From Gammaproteobacteria bacterium RIFCSPLOWO2_02_FULL_56_15 (GTDB taxonomy: Bacteria > Pseudomonadota > Gammaproteobacteria > Eutrophobiales > Eutrophobiaceae): a stretch of 27,235 nucleotides of DNA. The notes under the pieces were generated by a model. That model was not told the origin of the DNA. It saw nothing but the letters and a program-made list of their open reading frames with translations, and did no database searches. A program made the position numbers and the translations under genes. Each line of letters starts with the position of its first letter. Position 1 is the stretch's first letter. The DNA is taken from positions 8,899-36,133 of the forward strand of contig MGYR01000009.1 in NCBI GenBank assembly GCA_001801825.1, given 5' to 3'. Of the stretch, positions 16,089 to 23,889 are shown piece after piece.

Positions 16089-18203
16089 ATGTCTTTGGAA
16101 CCCAGAAGAATCGAGTGCTACGACTGTGTTTGCCATTTCAACCCATTAGTAGCTGCGGTTTGTTTTGTTATGCTCTTGCAGAATACGCCCGCTCAACCTG
16201 TCACCATTGACAGTAATATCCTTGTCTCACCTGCGCCAGCATTTACGGGCCAGGAACTTCGTGCATTACCAACCGACTCCTGGATAACCAATGGTGGAAA
16301 TGTGTTCAATCAGAGGTTTTCACCCTTACGTCAGATAAACAAATCTAATGTGAATGACTTGCGGGCAAACTGGAGGGTACATCTCGAGGGTTCCGGACTG
16401 GAAGCCAAATATTCAGGTGAAGCACAACCGATTGTCTATAAGGGAGTGATTTATATCTCAACAGGAGCCGATGATGTATTCGCAATCAGTGTGGTTAACG
16501 GGCAGGTGCTCTGGCGCTACACAGCAAATCTAGATCCTGATATAAACACACTATGCTGTGGTTGGATTAATCGGGGTGTGGCTCTTGGGGATGATAAGGT
16601 ATTTCTCGGTAGACTGGATGGGAAGCTTGTAGCGCTTGACCAGCAGACAGGTAAGGAAATATGGACAGTTCAGGGTGAACGCTGGCAGGAAGGGTACAGT
16701 ATTACCAGCGCACCTCTTTTTTACAATAATTTGGTGATTACAGGGTTTGCCGGTGCTGAATATGGGATCAGAGGCCGGATAAAGGCCTATGATGCAGATG
16801 ATGGTTCACTCGTCTGGACCTTCTATACGATTCCAGGTCCGGGACAACTCGGAAGTGAGACTTGGCCCAAGGATAACGAAGTCTGGAAACATGGGGGAGC
16901 CTCAGTCTGGCAGACACCCGCAGTAGATCCTGATCTTGAACTGTTATATTTCTCAACAGGTAACCCAGGGCCCGACTTTAATGGCGCTGTAAGGGCGGGC
17001 GACAACCTCTTCTCGGATTCAATTGTAGCCCTCAACGCAATGACTGGTGAATATCGCTGGCATTATCAACAGGTGCATCACGATATCTGGGATTATGATT
17101 CGACCAATCCTGTGATTCTTTTCAATGTAACGATCCAGGACAGGATGCATAAAGCGATTGCGGAGGCCAACAAGACGGGTTGGGTGTATATTCTGGATCG
17201 TGTAACGGGGGAACCTTTGATTGGGATCGAGGAAAGGCCCGTACTGCAAGAACCTGCACAAGGAACAGCCGCAACTCAGCCTCATCCTGTTGGTGATCCA
17301 TTCGTCCCCCATACCGTTCCTATAGCCCCAGAAGGCTACCCGCTTGTTAACCAGGGTGGAATTTTCACACCTTTTCTTGGTGATAAGGGGGTGATCATGT
17401 CCCCGAGTCTTTTTGGAGGCGCCAATTGGCCACCAAGCTCCTATGATCCCGACAAACAAAGAATGTTCATATGTGCTTCTGATGTGCCAGGTAATTTCAT
17501 CGGTGGCGATAGGGATTTTGAATTGCCAAAACCGGGTCAACAGTACCTTGGTGGGGTCGTAGGTTTTGCGGATACGCACCGTTATGGTGTCTTTGCAGCT
17601 ATGGATATGACAACCAACAAAATTGTCTGGCAATATCGTTGGAAAGACCAGTGTTACAGCGGATCCGTCGCAACGGCAGGTGATCTGGTCTTTACCGGAA
17701 GAAGTGATGGACGTTTCATGGCACTTGATGCGGATACTGGGATGACACTGTGGGAATTCCAGACAGATGCAGGAGTAAATGCAACCGCTAGTATTTTTGA
17801 ACATGATGGTAAACAGCATATTGTTGTCCTGTCCGCCGGTAATTTGCTGGCAGGTTCAGTTCATGGAGACAGTGTCTGGTTATTTTCGTTGGACGGAAAA
17901 ATGGAACCACTGGCCGTGGAAACAGCAACTGTGACTCCCGATATCGCAACAAATATAACACCCACTGGAGCCGATATTGCCAGTGGCAAGAAAACGTTCC
18001 AGGATGTTTGTGTTCCTTGCCACGGAACCGAAGGTAGAGGGGGACATGGTGGGGGTGCACCCTTGGACACGGTTATGGATTTCGAAACGATTGTCTCCCG
18101 AGTAATGACTGGGAAAAATGAGATGCCTTCATTCAGTACAGCATTGACGTCCGGGCAGATCCGGGATGTCAGTGCCTATATTCTGGAGGAACTTTTCCCC
18201 TGA
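16089..18203 (+). CDS. PQQ-dependent quinohemoprotein dehydrogenase with C-terminal cytochrome c
   Basis: The protein has 704 residues. A poorly typical signal sequence (residues ~19-36) leads to an eight-bladed PQQ propeller. Visible active-site features are the vicinal Cys pair C156-C157, E224 in GAEYGIRGR, N292 in STGNPG, and D335 in HDIWDYDSTN. The second Asp of WDYD, D337, is the residue that marks lanthanide-binding enzymes; calcium-type quinohemoproteins usually have Thr, Ser or Ala there. The C-terminus is a cytochrome c domain: CVPCH at 641-645 and probable axial Met 679. It should oxidise an alcohol or similar substrate in the periplasm and pass electrons through its own haem. AGGTG lies seven bases before the ATG. 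No pqq biosynthesis genes or separate cytochrome are near. The substrate is undetermined. Confidence 0.9.
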   Translation: MSLEPRRIECYDCVCHFNPLVAAVCFVMLLQNTPAQPVTIDSNILVSPAPAFTGQELRALPTDSWITNGGNVFNQRFSPLRQINKSNVNDLRANWRVHLEGSGLEAKYSGEAQPIVYKGVIYISTGADDVFAISVVNGQVLWRYTANLDPDINTLCCGWINRGVALGDDKVFLGRLDGKLVALDQQTGKEIWTVQGERWQEGYSITSAPLFYNNLVITGFAGAEYGIRGRIKAYDADDGSLVWTFYTIPGPGQLGSETWPKDNEVWKHGGASVWQTPAVDPDLELLYFSTGNPGPDFNGAVRAGDNLFSDSIVALNAMTGEYRWHYQQVHHDIWDYDSTNPVILFNVTIQDRMHKAIAEANKTGWVYILDRVTGEPLIGIEERPVLQEPAQGTAATQPHPVGDPFVPHTVPIAPEGYPLVNQGGIFTPFLGDKGVIMSPSLFGGANWPPSSYDPDKQRMFICASDVPGNFIGGDRDFELPKPGQQYLGGVVGFADTHRYGVFAAMDMTTNKIVWQYRWKDQCYSGSVATAGDLVFTGRSDGRFMALDADTGMTLWEFQTDAGVNATASIFEHDGKQHIVVLSAGNLLAGSVHGDSVWLFSLDGKMEPLAVETATVTPDIATNITPTGADIASGKKTFQDVCVPCHGTEGRGGHGGGAPLDTVMDFETIVSRVMTGKNEMPSFSTALTSGQIRDVSAYILEELFP

Positions 18204-18209
18204 AATATA

Positions 18210-18266
18210 TCAGCAGCGATTGCTGAATAGTTATGTGTGAATGCTGCAGATAATACAGCAGTTCAC
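18210..18266. repeat. Two consecutive hairpins after the PQQ dehydrogenase
   Basis: TCAGCA (18210-18215) pairs with TGCTGA (18221-18226) around five bases. GTGAATGCTG (18237-18246) pairs with CAGCAGTTCAC (18256-18266) with one bulged base. Neither has a T run, so they may slow or stabilise the transcript rather than end it cleanly. Confidence 0.45.
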
Positions 18267-18315
18267 TATTGAGGTTCGCTAGCCAGGTAGACTCGGTGGA
18301 TCGAATGAAACAGCC

Positions 18316-19089
18316 ATGAAGTACCTTTTATCCGGAGCATTGTTAATTCTCGTGATTAATGTCCTGGCACAGGGCACCCGGGGTGATGCAGCATTGGTTA
18401 TCCTGCCTCCAGATCATGAGTTCCACTTTGCCCGTCTTGCCTATCCAGGCAATGGATATTCCACCCGGGGAGGAGGTTTCGGGCAGGGTTCACAACCTTG
18501 GCTGACTGATTGGCCCGAGGCTGAGAGTTTTTTCATGGGTGGTGTGCAGCGACTGACTAGGGTGCATGCAGCCGCGGATGGCCGGGTAATTTCTTTGCAG
18601 GACGCCGAATTGTTCGACTTCCCTTTTCTGTATGCGGTAGAAGTAGGTTACTGGTACCTGGATGAATCAAACGCTGCAATACTTCGGGAATATCTTTTAC
18701 GGGGAGGATTCCTGATCGTTGATGATTTCCATGGAACATCCGAATGGGCGAGTTTTATGAATTCCCTTCATCGTGTATTTCCCGATCGGCCGATCGTTGA
18801 ACTTCCGGATTCTCATGAGGTATTGCATGTGCTTTATGACCTGGATCAAAGGATCCAGATCCCTGGTATATGGGCTCTGATGAGCGGGGCCACCTGGGAG
18901 AGGGATGGATTCAAGCCCCACTGGAGAGGTATCTATGATGATGCTGGAAATCTGATCGTGGCAATTAATTTCAATATGGATCTAGGAGATGCCTGGGAAC
19001 ACTCAGACTGGCCGGAGTACCCTGAGCCCATGACGGCCTTGGCGTACCGTTTTGGGATCAATTACATCATATACGCAATGACTCACTAG
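18316..19089 (+). CDS. Secreted DUF4159 family protein
   Basis: The 257-residue product opens with a signal peptide (MKYLLSGALLILVINVLAQG, small residues near 19-24). The rest matches DUF4159: HEFHFARLAYPG near the front, YAVEVGYWYLDESNAAILREYL, then RGGFLIVDDFHG with the conserved GG and DD, and a C-terminal FNMDLGDAWEHSD. The fold resembles ThuA-like or glutamine amidotransferase-like domains, but no catalytic activity is established. It follows the PQQ dehydrogenase by 112 bases containing two hairpins; whether they are cotranscribed is unclear. DUF4159 proteins are often found beside MoxR/VWA genes, which are absent here. The function is unknown and location is probably periplasmic. Confidence 0.85.
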   Translation: MKYLLSGALLILVINVLAQGTRGDAALVILPPDHEFHFARLAYPGNGYSTRGGGFGQGSQPWLTDWPEAESFFMGGVQRLTRVHAAADGRVISLQDAELFDFPFLYAVEVGYWYLDESNAAILREYLLRGGFLIVDDFHGTSEWASFMNSLHRVFPDRPIVELPDSHEVLHVLYDLDQRIQIPGIWALMSGATWERDGFKPHWRGIYDDAGNLIVAINFNMDLGDAWEHSDWPEYPEPMTALAYRFGINYIIYAMTH

Positions 19090-19102
19090 CTGACCGCTTC
19101 AA

Positions 19103-19120
19103 ACTCAAAACAATTTGAGT
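19103..19120. terminator. Inverted repeat between convergent genes, possible terminator
   Basis: ACTCAAA and TTTGAGT pair around four bases in the 80-base gap where the DUF4159 and mgtE genes converge. A second dyad, AAATGC/GCATTT at 19150-19170, is followed by TTAT on the + strand and overlaps the mgtE stop. Both are weak terminators by sequence, acting perhaps in both directions. Confidence 0.45.
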
Positions 19121-19169
19121 GGAGCGAGGCCATTTCATTACCCCGCATTAAATGCCGTTGAATTGCATT

Positions 19170-20417
19170 TTATAATATCAATAAGGTCGCCAGTCCCAGA
19201 AGCAGCCCCATACTGATTACATCGGTGGCTGTTGTCAGAAATATGCTCGAGGCAGTGGCAGGGTCCGCCCCCAGCTTGCGCAATACCAATGGCACCATGA
19301 CACCGGTAACTCCGCTGGCTATACAGGCCCCTATCATGGCCAGTAATACCACGAAGGAAAGTTTGACCGACACTTCACTTCCAGTCTGTTTCGAGTAGAA
19401 GTACATGCCTAAACTTGCCGTGATACCAACCAGAAATCCATTGATGGAGCCGAGTAAAGCCTCCTTGAACAGCAAGCTTTTTTCCATGCCCGGTTTCAAT
19501 TCATTCAGCGTTAACCCCCGTAAGGTCACCGCCAGGGCCTGACAGCCGGTATTCCCGGACTGCCCCGCGAGTACGGGGAGAAAAGCAGTCAGCACCACGA
19601 TTTTTGAGATTGTCTCATCAAACATGCCTACGACGGCGCCGGCAAGAAAGGCAGTCAGCAAGTTAAGTTGCAACCAGGGATGCCGCAGGAACAGACAGCG
19701 CCACCAGGGCGTGCTGACATGCTCTTCCTTATATATACCCACCATCTGACCGGTCTGGGCCGTCAGTTCATAGGTATGACGCTCAAACAGGGCGTAGCCA
19801 CGGATGAATCCGACCAACCTGCGTTCCTCATCGCAGACCGGGTAGATCGGGTAATGGCGGAGCAACACGGCCTTCATGGCCTCCTCCACCGTGGAGTCGG
19901 CACGGAAATAAAAGGGTTCCTCGACCATGATATCCCGCAGTTGTTCTTCCGGGGCGGCGAACAACAGTTCACGCATCGCCACCACACCCGTCAGGCGCCT
20001 GTCCTCATCAAAAGTGTAGGCGTAGATCACCTGCCTCTCCCGCGCGGAATTCTTGAGTATTCCAACTACTTCCTGAACCGTCATGGTTTCCGGATAGGAC
20101 TCGATCGGCGGCTCCATCAGTCGTCCTACGCTGTCTTCGTCATAATTGAGATTGACGCCCCACTGTTCTCCCACCTGATCGCTGATATGTGAGCGCAGCA
20201 ATTCGCCACGTACGGGGTCCATGTGCGAGAGTATGCGGACAGCCAGGGTAGGCTCCAGTCTTTCCAGAACATCGGCAACCAGTTCGTCTGACTCCCGATT
20301 AAGGAGTACAACTGCATCAAGTGGGGCCCTCCGGGTGATCGAATTTTTTAATTGGTTAATCCGTTTCTCGTAAAATTCCTCTGGGTCTTGTTCCTCAGGA
20401 GCGTCTGCAGCGTTCAT
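19170..20417 (-). CDS. mgtE: Magnesium transporter MgtE
   Basis: The product has 415 residues. A short helical N domain (to about 95, including LERLEPTLAVRILSHMDP) is followed by two CBS domains (about 100-225), with LMEPPIESYPETMTVQEVV and IMVEEPFYFRADSTVEEAM as their starts. A five-helix membrane domain completes it, with the MgtE signature PVLAGQSGNTGCQALAVTLRGL and GACIASGVTGVMVPL. The acidic N and CBS domains sense cytoplasmic magnesium and gate the dimeric channel. It is somewhat shorter than the usual ~450 residues because the N domain is reduced. It stands alone on the - strand, with an apparently long untranslated leader. Confidence 0.93.
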   Translation of the reverse strand: MNAADAPEEQDPEEFYEKRINQLKNSITRRAPLDAVVLLNRESDELVADVLERLEPTLAVRILSHMDPVRGELLRSHISDQVGEQWGVNLNYDEDSVGRLMEPPIESYPETMTVQEVVGILKNSARERQVIYAYTFDEDRRLTGVVAMRELLFAAPEEQLRDIMVEEPFYFRADSTVEEAMKAVLLRHYPIYPVCDEERRLVGFIRGYALFERHTYELTAQTGQMVGIYKEEHVSTPWWRCLFLRHPWLQLNLLTAFLAGAVVGMFDETISKIVVLTAFLPVLAGQSGNTGCQALAVTLRGLTLNELKPGMEKSLLFKEALLGSINGFLVGITASLGMYFYSKQTGSEVSVKLSFVVLLAMIGACIASGVTGVMVPLVLRKLGADPATASSIFLTTATDVISMGLLLGLATLLIL

Positions 20418-20436
20418 CTGATATTACCATCAACAG

Positions 20437-20453
20437 TTGCGCGGGCCGCGCAA
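20437..20453 (-). promoter_or_regulatory. 17-base perfect palindrome just upstream of mgtE
   Basis: TTGCGCGG and CCGCGCAA flank a single central G, ending 20 bases before the mgtE ATG. In RNA this would form a 6-bp GC-rich stem with a five-base loop directly ahead of the ribosome-binding region; in DNA it could be an operator. The mgtE leader has only a weak ribosome site, so the structure may matter for initiation. Confidence 0.45.
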
Positions 20454-20655
20454 AGACAGCAATGTACATCAAAGCAGGCGGAGACAGAAACAAGTATTTT
20501 TAGGCTTGCAGACCATCTGCTGAATGATCTGGACATCGGAACGAGATGCGATTGAGACGGGTCTTGGTTTTGCAGATAAGTGCGGGAACGGGCTGAGCTG
20601 CCCACACGTTGGGAATATGGAGTCACAAGACTTGAGGAAAGGTGCCCATTGATTC

Positions 20656-20684
20656 ATTATAGTTATCGCGGGCCGTAGTGTATG
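20656..20684 (-). promoter_or_regulatory. Candidate promoter for mgtE
   Basis: On the - strand a perfect TATAAT (20661-20656) lies 17 bases downstream of CATACA (20684-20679), a 3/6 match to TTGACA. Transcription would begin near 20649, leaving a leader of about 230 bases before mgtE. The region also separates mgtE from the divergent yajD. I recognise no M-box riboswitch in the leader. Confidence 0.35.
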
Positions 20685-20701
20685 AGGCAAGGGCTAATCA
20701 A

Positions 20702-21079
20702 ATGAACACTAAAACCCCGGATAACAGTCGACTCAATAAGGTTGTGGCTGAATCCAGGAAAAACCGTGAGAAGCGAGAGCTTTCCTATCGGGAGCAGGCG
20801 TTGAAAATGTTTCCGTGGGTATGTGGCCGTTGCTGCAGGGACTTTGACCGTACCAATCTGAGTGAATTGACCATCCATCACCGCAATCATGATCACGACT
20901 ATAACCCATCTGACGGAAGCAACTGGGAATTGCTTTGTATCTACTGTCATGAGAATGAACACGCACGCCATGTTCATGCCTCCACAAACAGCCATAATCC
21001 TGGCAATAACGATAATTCCGATCGGCGAACCCATTACCATCCTTTTTCCTCGCTGGGGGAAATACTGAAAAACAAATAG
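20702..21079 (+). CDS. yajD: HNH endonuclease-like protein YajD
   Basis: The 125-residue product closely follows E. coli YajD: SYREQALKMFPWVCGRC, LTIHHRNHDHDYNPSDGSNWELLC and CIYCHENEH. It has the HNH layout of two zinc-binding CXXC pairs (C41/C44, C79/C82) around the H59-H60 catalytic region and Asn 74 in GSNWELLC. ATG at 20702 is preceded by AAGGG about 10 bases upstream; a longer frame from 20678 lacks support. The N-terminal ~25 residues are longer and more basic than in E. coli. The role of YajD is not well understood, although nuclease activity is expected from the fold. Confidence 0.9.
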   Translation: MNTKTPDNSRLNKVVAESRKNREKRELSYREQALKMFPWVCGRCCRDFDRTNLSELTIHHRNHDHDYNPSDGSNWELLCIYCHENEHARHVHASTNSHNPGNNDNSDRRTHYHPFSSLGEILKNK

Positions 21080-21151
21080 GCGGAATATTTGTCCAGGCTG
21101 AAATCACGAGGGCTTCATATCGCAGCCATATATCGTAATCAGGATAAAATC

Positions 21152-22039
21152 ATGATCTACATACAACAGGGGATACTTGAATCGGTTCCATCTCATGCCA
21201 GGTATCTGGAATTCTCACTGCAAGCGGGTGAGCGACCCACAGCGCCGCTATTAAAACTTGCAGCAGTGATCAATGGAAAGGATACGGTGCTGGGGATCGG
21301 TCAAACTTTGATCTCCGCAATGGGAGCGGATATACCGGGGATGAAGGATTTTCCGGTGTTGACGGCTTCCGGCATCAGTGTCCCATCCACTCCGGCGGCA
21401 TTGTGGTGCTGGCTCCGGGGAGGTGACCCTGGTGAACTGATACATCGAGGCCGGATGATAAAGAAAATACTGGATCCTGTATTTACGCTTGACCAAGTGG
21501 TCGATGCCTTCATGTATGACACGGGCCGGGATCTTTCAGGTTATGAGGACGGCACGGAAAATCCGGAAGGCGACGCGGCAGAGAAGGCAGCCATGGCTAT
21601 AGGAGATCGTGAGGGTATGTACGGCTCCAGTTTTGCCGCAGTGCAACAATGGGTGCATGATCTGGATGAATTTGAACGCATGAGCCCTGCCGAGCGAGAT
21701 AATACTATCGGACGCAGACATTCCGACAACAGCGAGATTGAAGATGCCCCGGAGTCCGCTCATGTAAAGCGTACTGCACAGGAAAGTTTTCAACCCGAGG
21801 CCTTTGTTCTAAGAAGGTCCATGCCATGGAACGATAGTCTGCAGGCCGGATTGATGTTCGTTGCCTTCGGGCATTCCTTCGCCGCTTTTGAAGCTCAGTT
21901 ACGTAGAATGACGGGTCATGATGACGGAATCACCGATGCCCTGTTCCGCTTTACCCGGCCTGTAAGAGGTTCCTACTACTGGTGTCCTCCGATAAAGAAT
22001 GGACGACCGGACCTTAGCATGCTCGGTTTACATAGCTGA
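21152..22039 (+). CDS. DyP-type haem peroxidase (YfeX-like)
   Basis: The product has 295 residues. It contains the DyP signature GXXDG as GYEDGTENP, with catalytic D133, the proximal haem ligand H204 in ESAHVKRT, and the distal Arg at 221. The H-to-R spacing (17) is the same as in E. coli YfeX. C-terminal FVAFGHSFAAFEAQL is also characteristic. The enzyme uses hydrogen peroxide to oxidise dyes and phenolic or porphyrin compounds; YfeX-type members are cytoplasmic and lack a signal peptide, as here. ATG 21152 is chosen because AGGA lies nine bases upstream and MIYIQQGIL matches the usual family start; TTG 21089 in the same frame is unsupported. It is followed by ferrochelatase. Confidence 0.92.
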   Translation: MIYIQQGILESVPSHARYLEFSLQAGERPTAPLLKLAAVINGKDTVLGIGQTLISAMGADIPGMKDFPVLTASGISVPSTPAALWCWLRGGDPGELIHRGRMIKKILDPVFTLDQVVDAFMYDTGRDLSGYEDGTENPEGDAAEKAAMAIGDREGMYGSSFAAVQQWVHDLDEFERMSPAERDNTIGRRHSDNSEIEDAPESAHVKRTAQESFQPEAFVLRRSMPWNDSLQAGLMFVAFGHSFAAFEAQLRRMTGHDDGITDALFRFTRPVRGSYYWCPPIKNGRPDLSMLGLHS

Positions 22040-22117
22040 CAGTTTTCATGATTCAGGCCAGTCACAAAGAGACTTTGCAGTCCATCGAATCCGGAACCAT
22101 TACAAGTATGAATACCC

Positions 22118-23176
22118 ATGAGCATGCATAGTACAAAGACGGGATCTGCGCACGATACGAATCCAAGCGCAGGTATCTTACTGGTCAATCTGGGATCTCC
22201 GGATGATCCCAGTCCACGGGCGGTACGCCGATATCTGGCGGAATTTCTCTCCGATCCACGGGTGATAGAGACGCCGGCCTACCTCTGGCAGCCATTGCTG
22301 CATGGGATTATCCTGCGCATCAGACCACGCAAGACTGCACTGAAATACAGAGAAATCTGGACTGAAAATGGATCTCCCTTTTTAGTGACATCGAGGCGTC
22401 AGGCAGCGGCCATCACACATAGACTCAGCAATACGATCAAAGGTCCAGTGAATCTGGAGCTGGCGATGCGCTATGGCAATCCCTCTGTAAGTGCAGCGCT
22501 GGAGGGCTTACGGCAGAAAAATATGCGCAGGTTACTGGTATTGCCTCTCTATCCGCAATATTCCGCAACCACGACAGCCTCAAGCTTTGATGCTGTCATG
22601 CAAGAATTGGGGACCTGGCGATGGTTGCCTGAATTACGGTTCGTCAATCATTACCATGATGATCCTGGTTATATAGATGCGCTGGCCACATCGATTATCA
22701 GGCATCGTGAACAACAGCATGGGACTGGGAAACTCCTTTTTTCCTTTCATGGCCTGCCCAAGCGCTATTTTCTTTTGGGAGATCCTTATTTCTGCGAATG
22801 CCACAAGACCGCCCGTCTGGTGGCGGGGAAAACAGGACTTGCCGAATCAGACTGGACAGTCAGCTTCCAGTCAAGATTCGGGCCAGCGGAATGGTTGCAG
22901 CCTTATACGGATGATATCTTGCGTGAGTGGGCCGCAGGTGGAGTCAAAAATGTAGCTGTGATTTGCCCGGGATTCGCAGCGGATTGTCTGGAAACCCTGG
23001 AAGAAATCAATATCCGGAGCCGTAAAGTATTTCTATCCGCGGGGGGAGGGCGTTTTTCCTACATCCCGGCATTAAATGATGAGCTCGCGCATATAAACCT
23101 GCTGACGGATCTGATCATCCGGCATGCCGGGGACTGGCCGGAATTTTCAGCGAACCGGGACATGGTCTCACTATAA
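22118..23176 (+). CDS. hemH: Ferrochelatase (protohaem ferro-lyase)
   Basis: The 352-residue protein inserts ferrous iron into protoporphyrin IX, the last step of haem b synthesis. It shows the family in order: GILLVNLGSPDDPSPRAVRRYL, FLSDPRVIE, AMRYGNPSV, LPLYPQYSATTTAS, the catalytic His 211 in LFSFHGLPKRY, SFQSRFGPAEWLQPYT, and the acidic metal-path residues in CLETLEEI (~290-297). The length and ends are normal for a bacterial enzyme. No strong ribosome site precedes the ATG at 22118. It follows the DyP peroxidase gene by 78 bases, placing haem supply next to a haem enzyme. It converges on the CULT gene and is separated from it by a hairpin. Confidence 0.95.
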   Translation: MSMHSTKTGSAHDTNPSAGILLVNLGSPDDPSPRAVRRYLAEFLSDPRVIETPAYLWQPLLHGIILRIRPRKTALKYREIWTENGSPFLVTSRRQAAAITHRLSNTIKGPVNLELAMRYGNPSVSAALEGLRQKNMRRLLVLPLYPQYSATTTASSFDAVMQELGTWRWLPELRFVNHYHDDPGYIDALATSIIRHREQQHGTGKLLFSFHGLPKRYFLLGDPYFCECHKTARLVAGKTGLAESDWTVSFQSRFGPAEWLQPYTDDILREWAAGGVKNVAVICPGFAADCLETLEEINIRSRKVFLSAGGGRFSYIPALNDELAHINLLTDLIIRHAGDWPEFSANRDMVSL

Positions 23177-23194
23177 TACCTTGCCAGGTCTCAA

Positions 23195-23224
23195 GCGGAC
23201 AGTAAGCTTCCGCAGGCTGTCCGC
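23195..23224. terminator. Hairpin between convergent hemH and CULT gene
   Basis: GCGGACAG (23195-23202) and CTGTCCGC (23217-23224) form a perfect 8-bp stem with a 14-base loop in the 66-base convergent gap. A TTTT lies 11 bases further on the + strand. It is likely a transcription stop for hemH and perhaps for the gene on the other strand. Confidence 0.55.
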
Positions 23225-23242
23225 AAGTCGAGAGTTTTCTGT

Positions 23243-23692
23243 TCAACCATTCAGGTCATTCTCTTCGAACAGCAACCTGTCCCCGATAAGACCGTAAAAT
23301 GGAACCGCTCCTGAGAAGTACCAGCCGATATGTTCCCCGCACAGACCACAGAGGGCAATCTGCCATTGGTATCCTTGAAACCAGCTATAATCCCCCGTCG
23401 CTTTACCGACGATAGCGCATCCAGGTGCTTCCCGATAACAGGTGAATGAGTAGCTGAGCCCGGCAGGATTGATACGGACATGGCTGGACCTCCCGTCTAT
23501 ATCGGTCGCCATCGATTTACTGGTTATCGGATTGTGGCAGGACCGGCAGAGGATTTTGTCGTTGCGGTTTTTATGCGCAGAGATATCCGTTTCCCGCTCC
23601 TTCCGTGTGGAAATTGCGGATCGAGAATCGAAAAAATACCAAATGATCGCGTTTTCCCTGGCAATGCCCGCTGGTAAAATGGTTTTCTGCAT
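23243..23692 (-). CDS. Single-domain CULT protein (bacterial cereblon homologue)
   Basis: The 149-residue product has a CULT domain over ~48-141, the fold of the thalidomide-binding domain of eukaryotic cereblon. Two zinc CXXC pairs frame it: C49/C52 (CRSC) and C115/C118 (CGLC). The aromatic cage is W104 (DYSWFQGY), W110 (YQWQIALC) and W124 (HIGWYF). The spacing of all these residues (49-52-104-110-115-118-124) equals, shifted by 25, that of the Magnetospirillum protein MsCI4 as I recall it (24-27-79-85-90-93-99). Conserved HVRINPAGL, GYQWQIALCGLCGEHIGW and FYGLIGDRL complete the match. Bacterial CULT proteins bind uracil- or glutarimide-like ligands in vitro, but their role is unknown; C-terminal cyclic imides are the natural ligand of cereblon. 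The N-terminal ~47 residues are not conserved and hold no clear signal peptide. Confidence 0.9.
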   Translation of the reverse strand: MQKTILPAGIARENAIIWYFFDSRSAISTRKERETDISAHKNRNDKILCRSCHNPITSKSMATDIDGRSSHVRINPAGLSYSFTCYREAPGCAIVGKATGDYSWFQGYQWQIALCGLCGEHIGWYFSGAVPFYGLIGDRLLFEENDLNG

Positions 23693-23715
23693 GGTTAAAT
23701 CCCGCGTATACCAGG

Positions 23716-23733
23716 ATTATACTGTCGGGACAG
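23716..23733 (-). promoter_or_regulatory. Candidate promoter and operator of the CULT gene
   Basis: On the - strand a perfect TATAAT (23721-23716) lies about 24 bases before the ATG. Directly upstream, in the spacer, is a 12-base perfect inverted repeat CTGTC-GG-GACAG (23722-23733). I see no good -35 box at the expected distance. A dyad in the spacer with a weak -35 suggests a regulated promoter. Confidence 0.4.
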
Positions 23734-23889
23734 ACCGCAGTGATAATTTTCTGCCCAACCGGGCAGGTTTGCAGTATCCCGCGGAATAAATCCCATGTAT
23801 CAGCATAGGGGTGATTCAATTTGCAGGAGCCTGATTTCCCTGTGATAGGCATGTTCGATACAGTAACTGGAGCAAGGAAACCATTTTCT

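Noticed and set aside
15998..16210. 70-residue open frame after prsR
   Set aside because: It overlaps the start and signal sequence of the PQQ dehydrogenase in another frame and has no recognisable protein features.
17019..17819. 266-residue open frame antisense to the PQQ dehydrogenase
   Set aside because: The sense strand encodes clear propeller motifs here; the antisense product has no family features.
20418..20701. M-box magnesium riboswitch in front of mgtE
   Set aside because: No M-box-like conserved segments were recognised on the - strand; only a short palindrome and small hairpins are visible.
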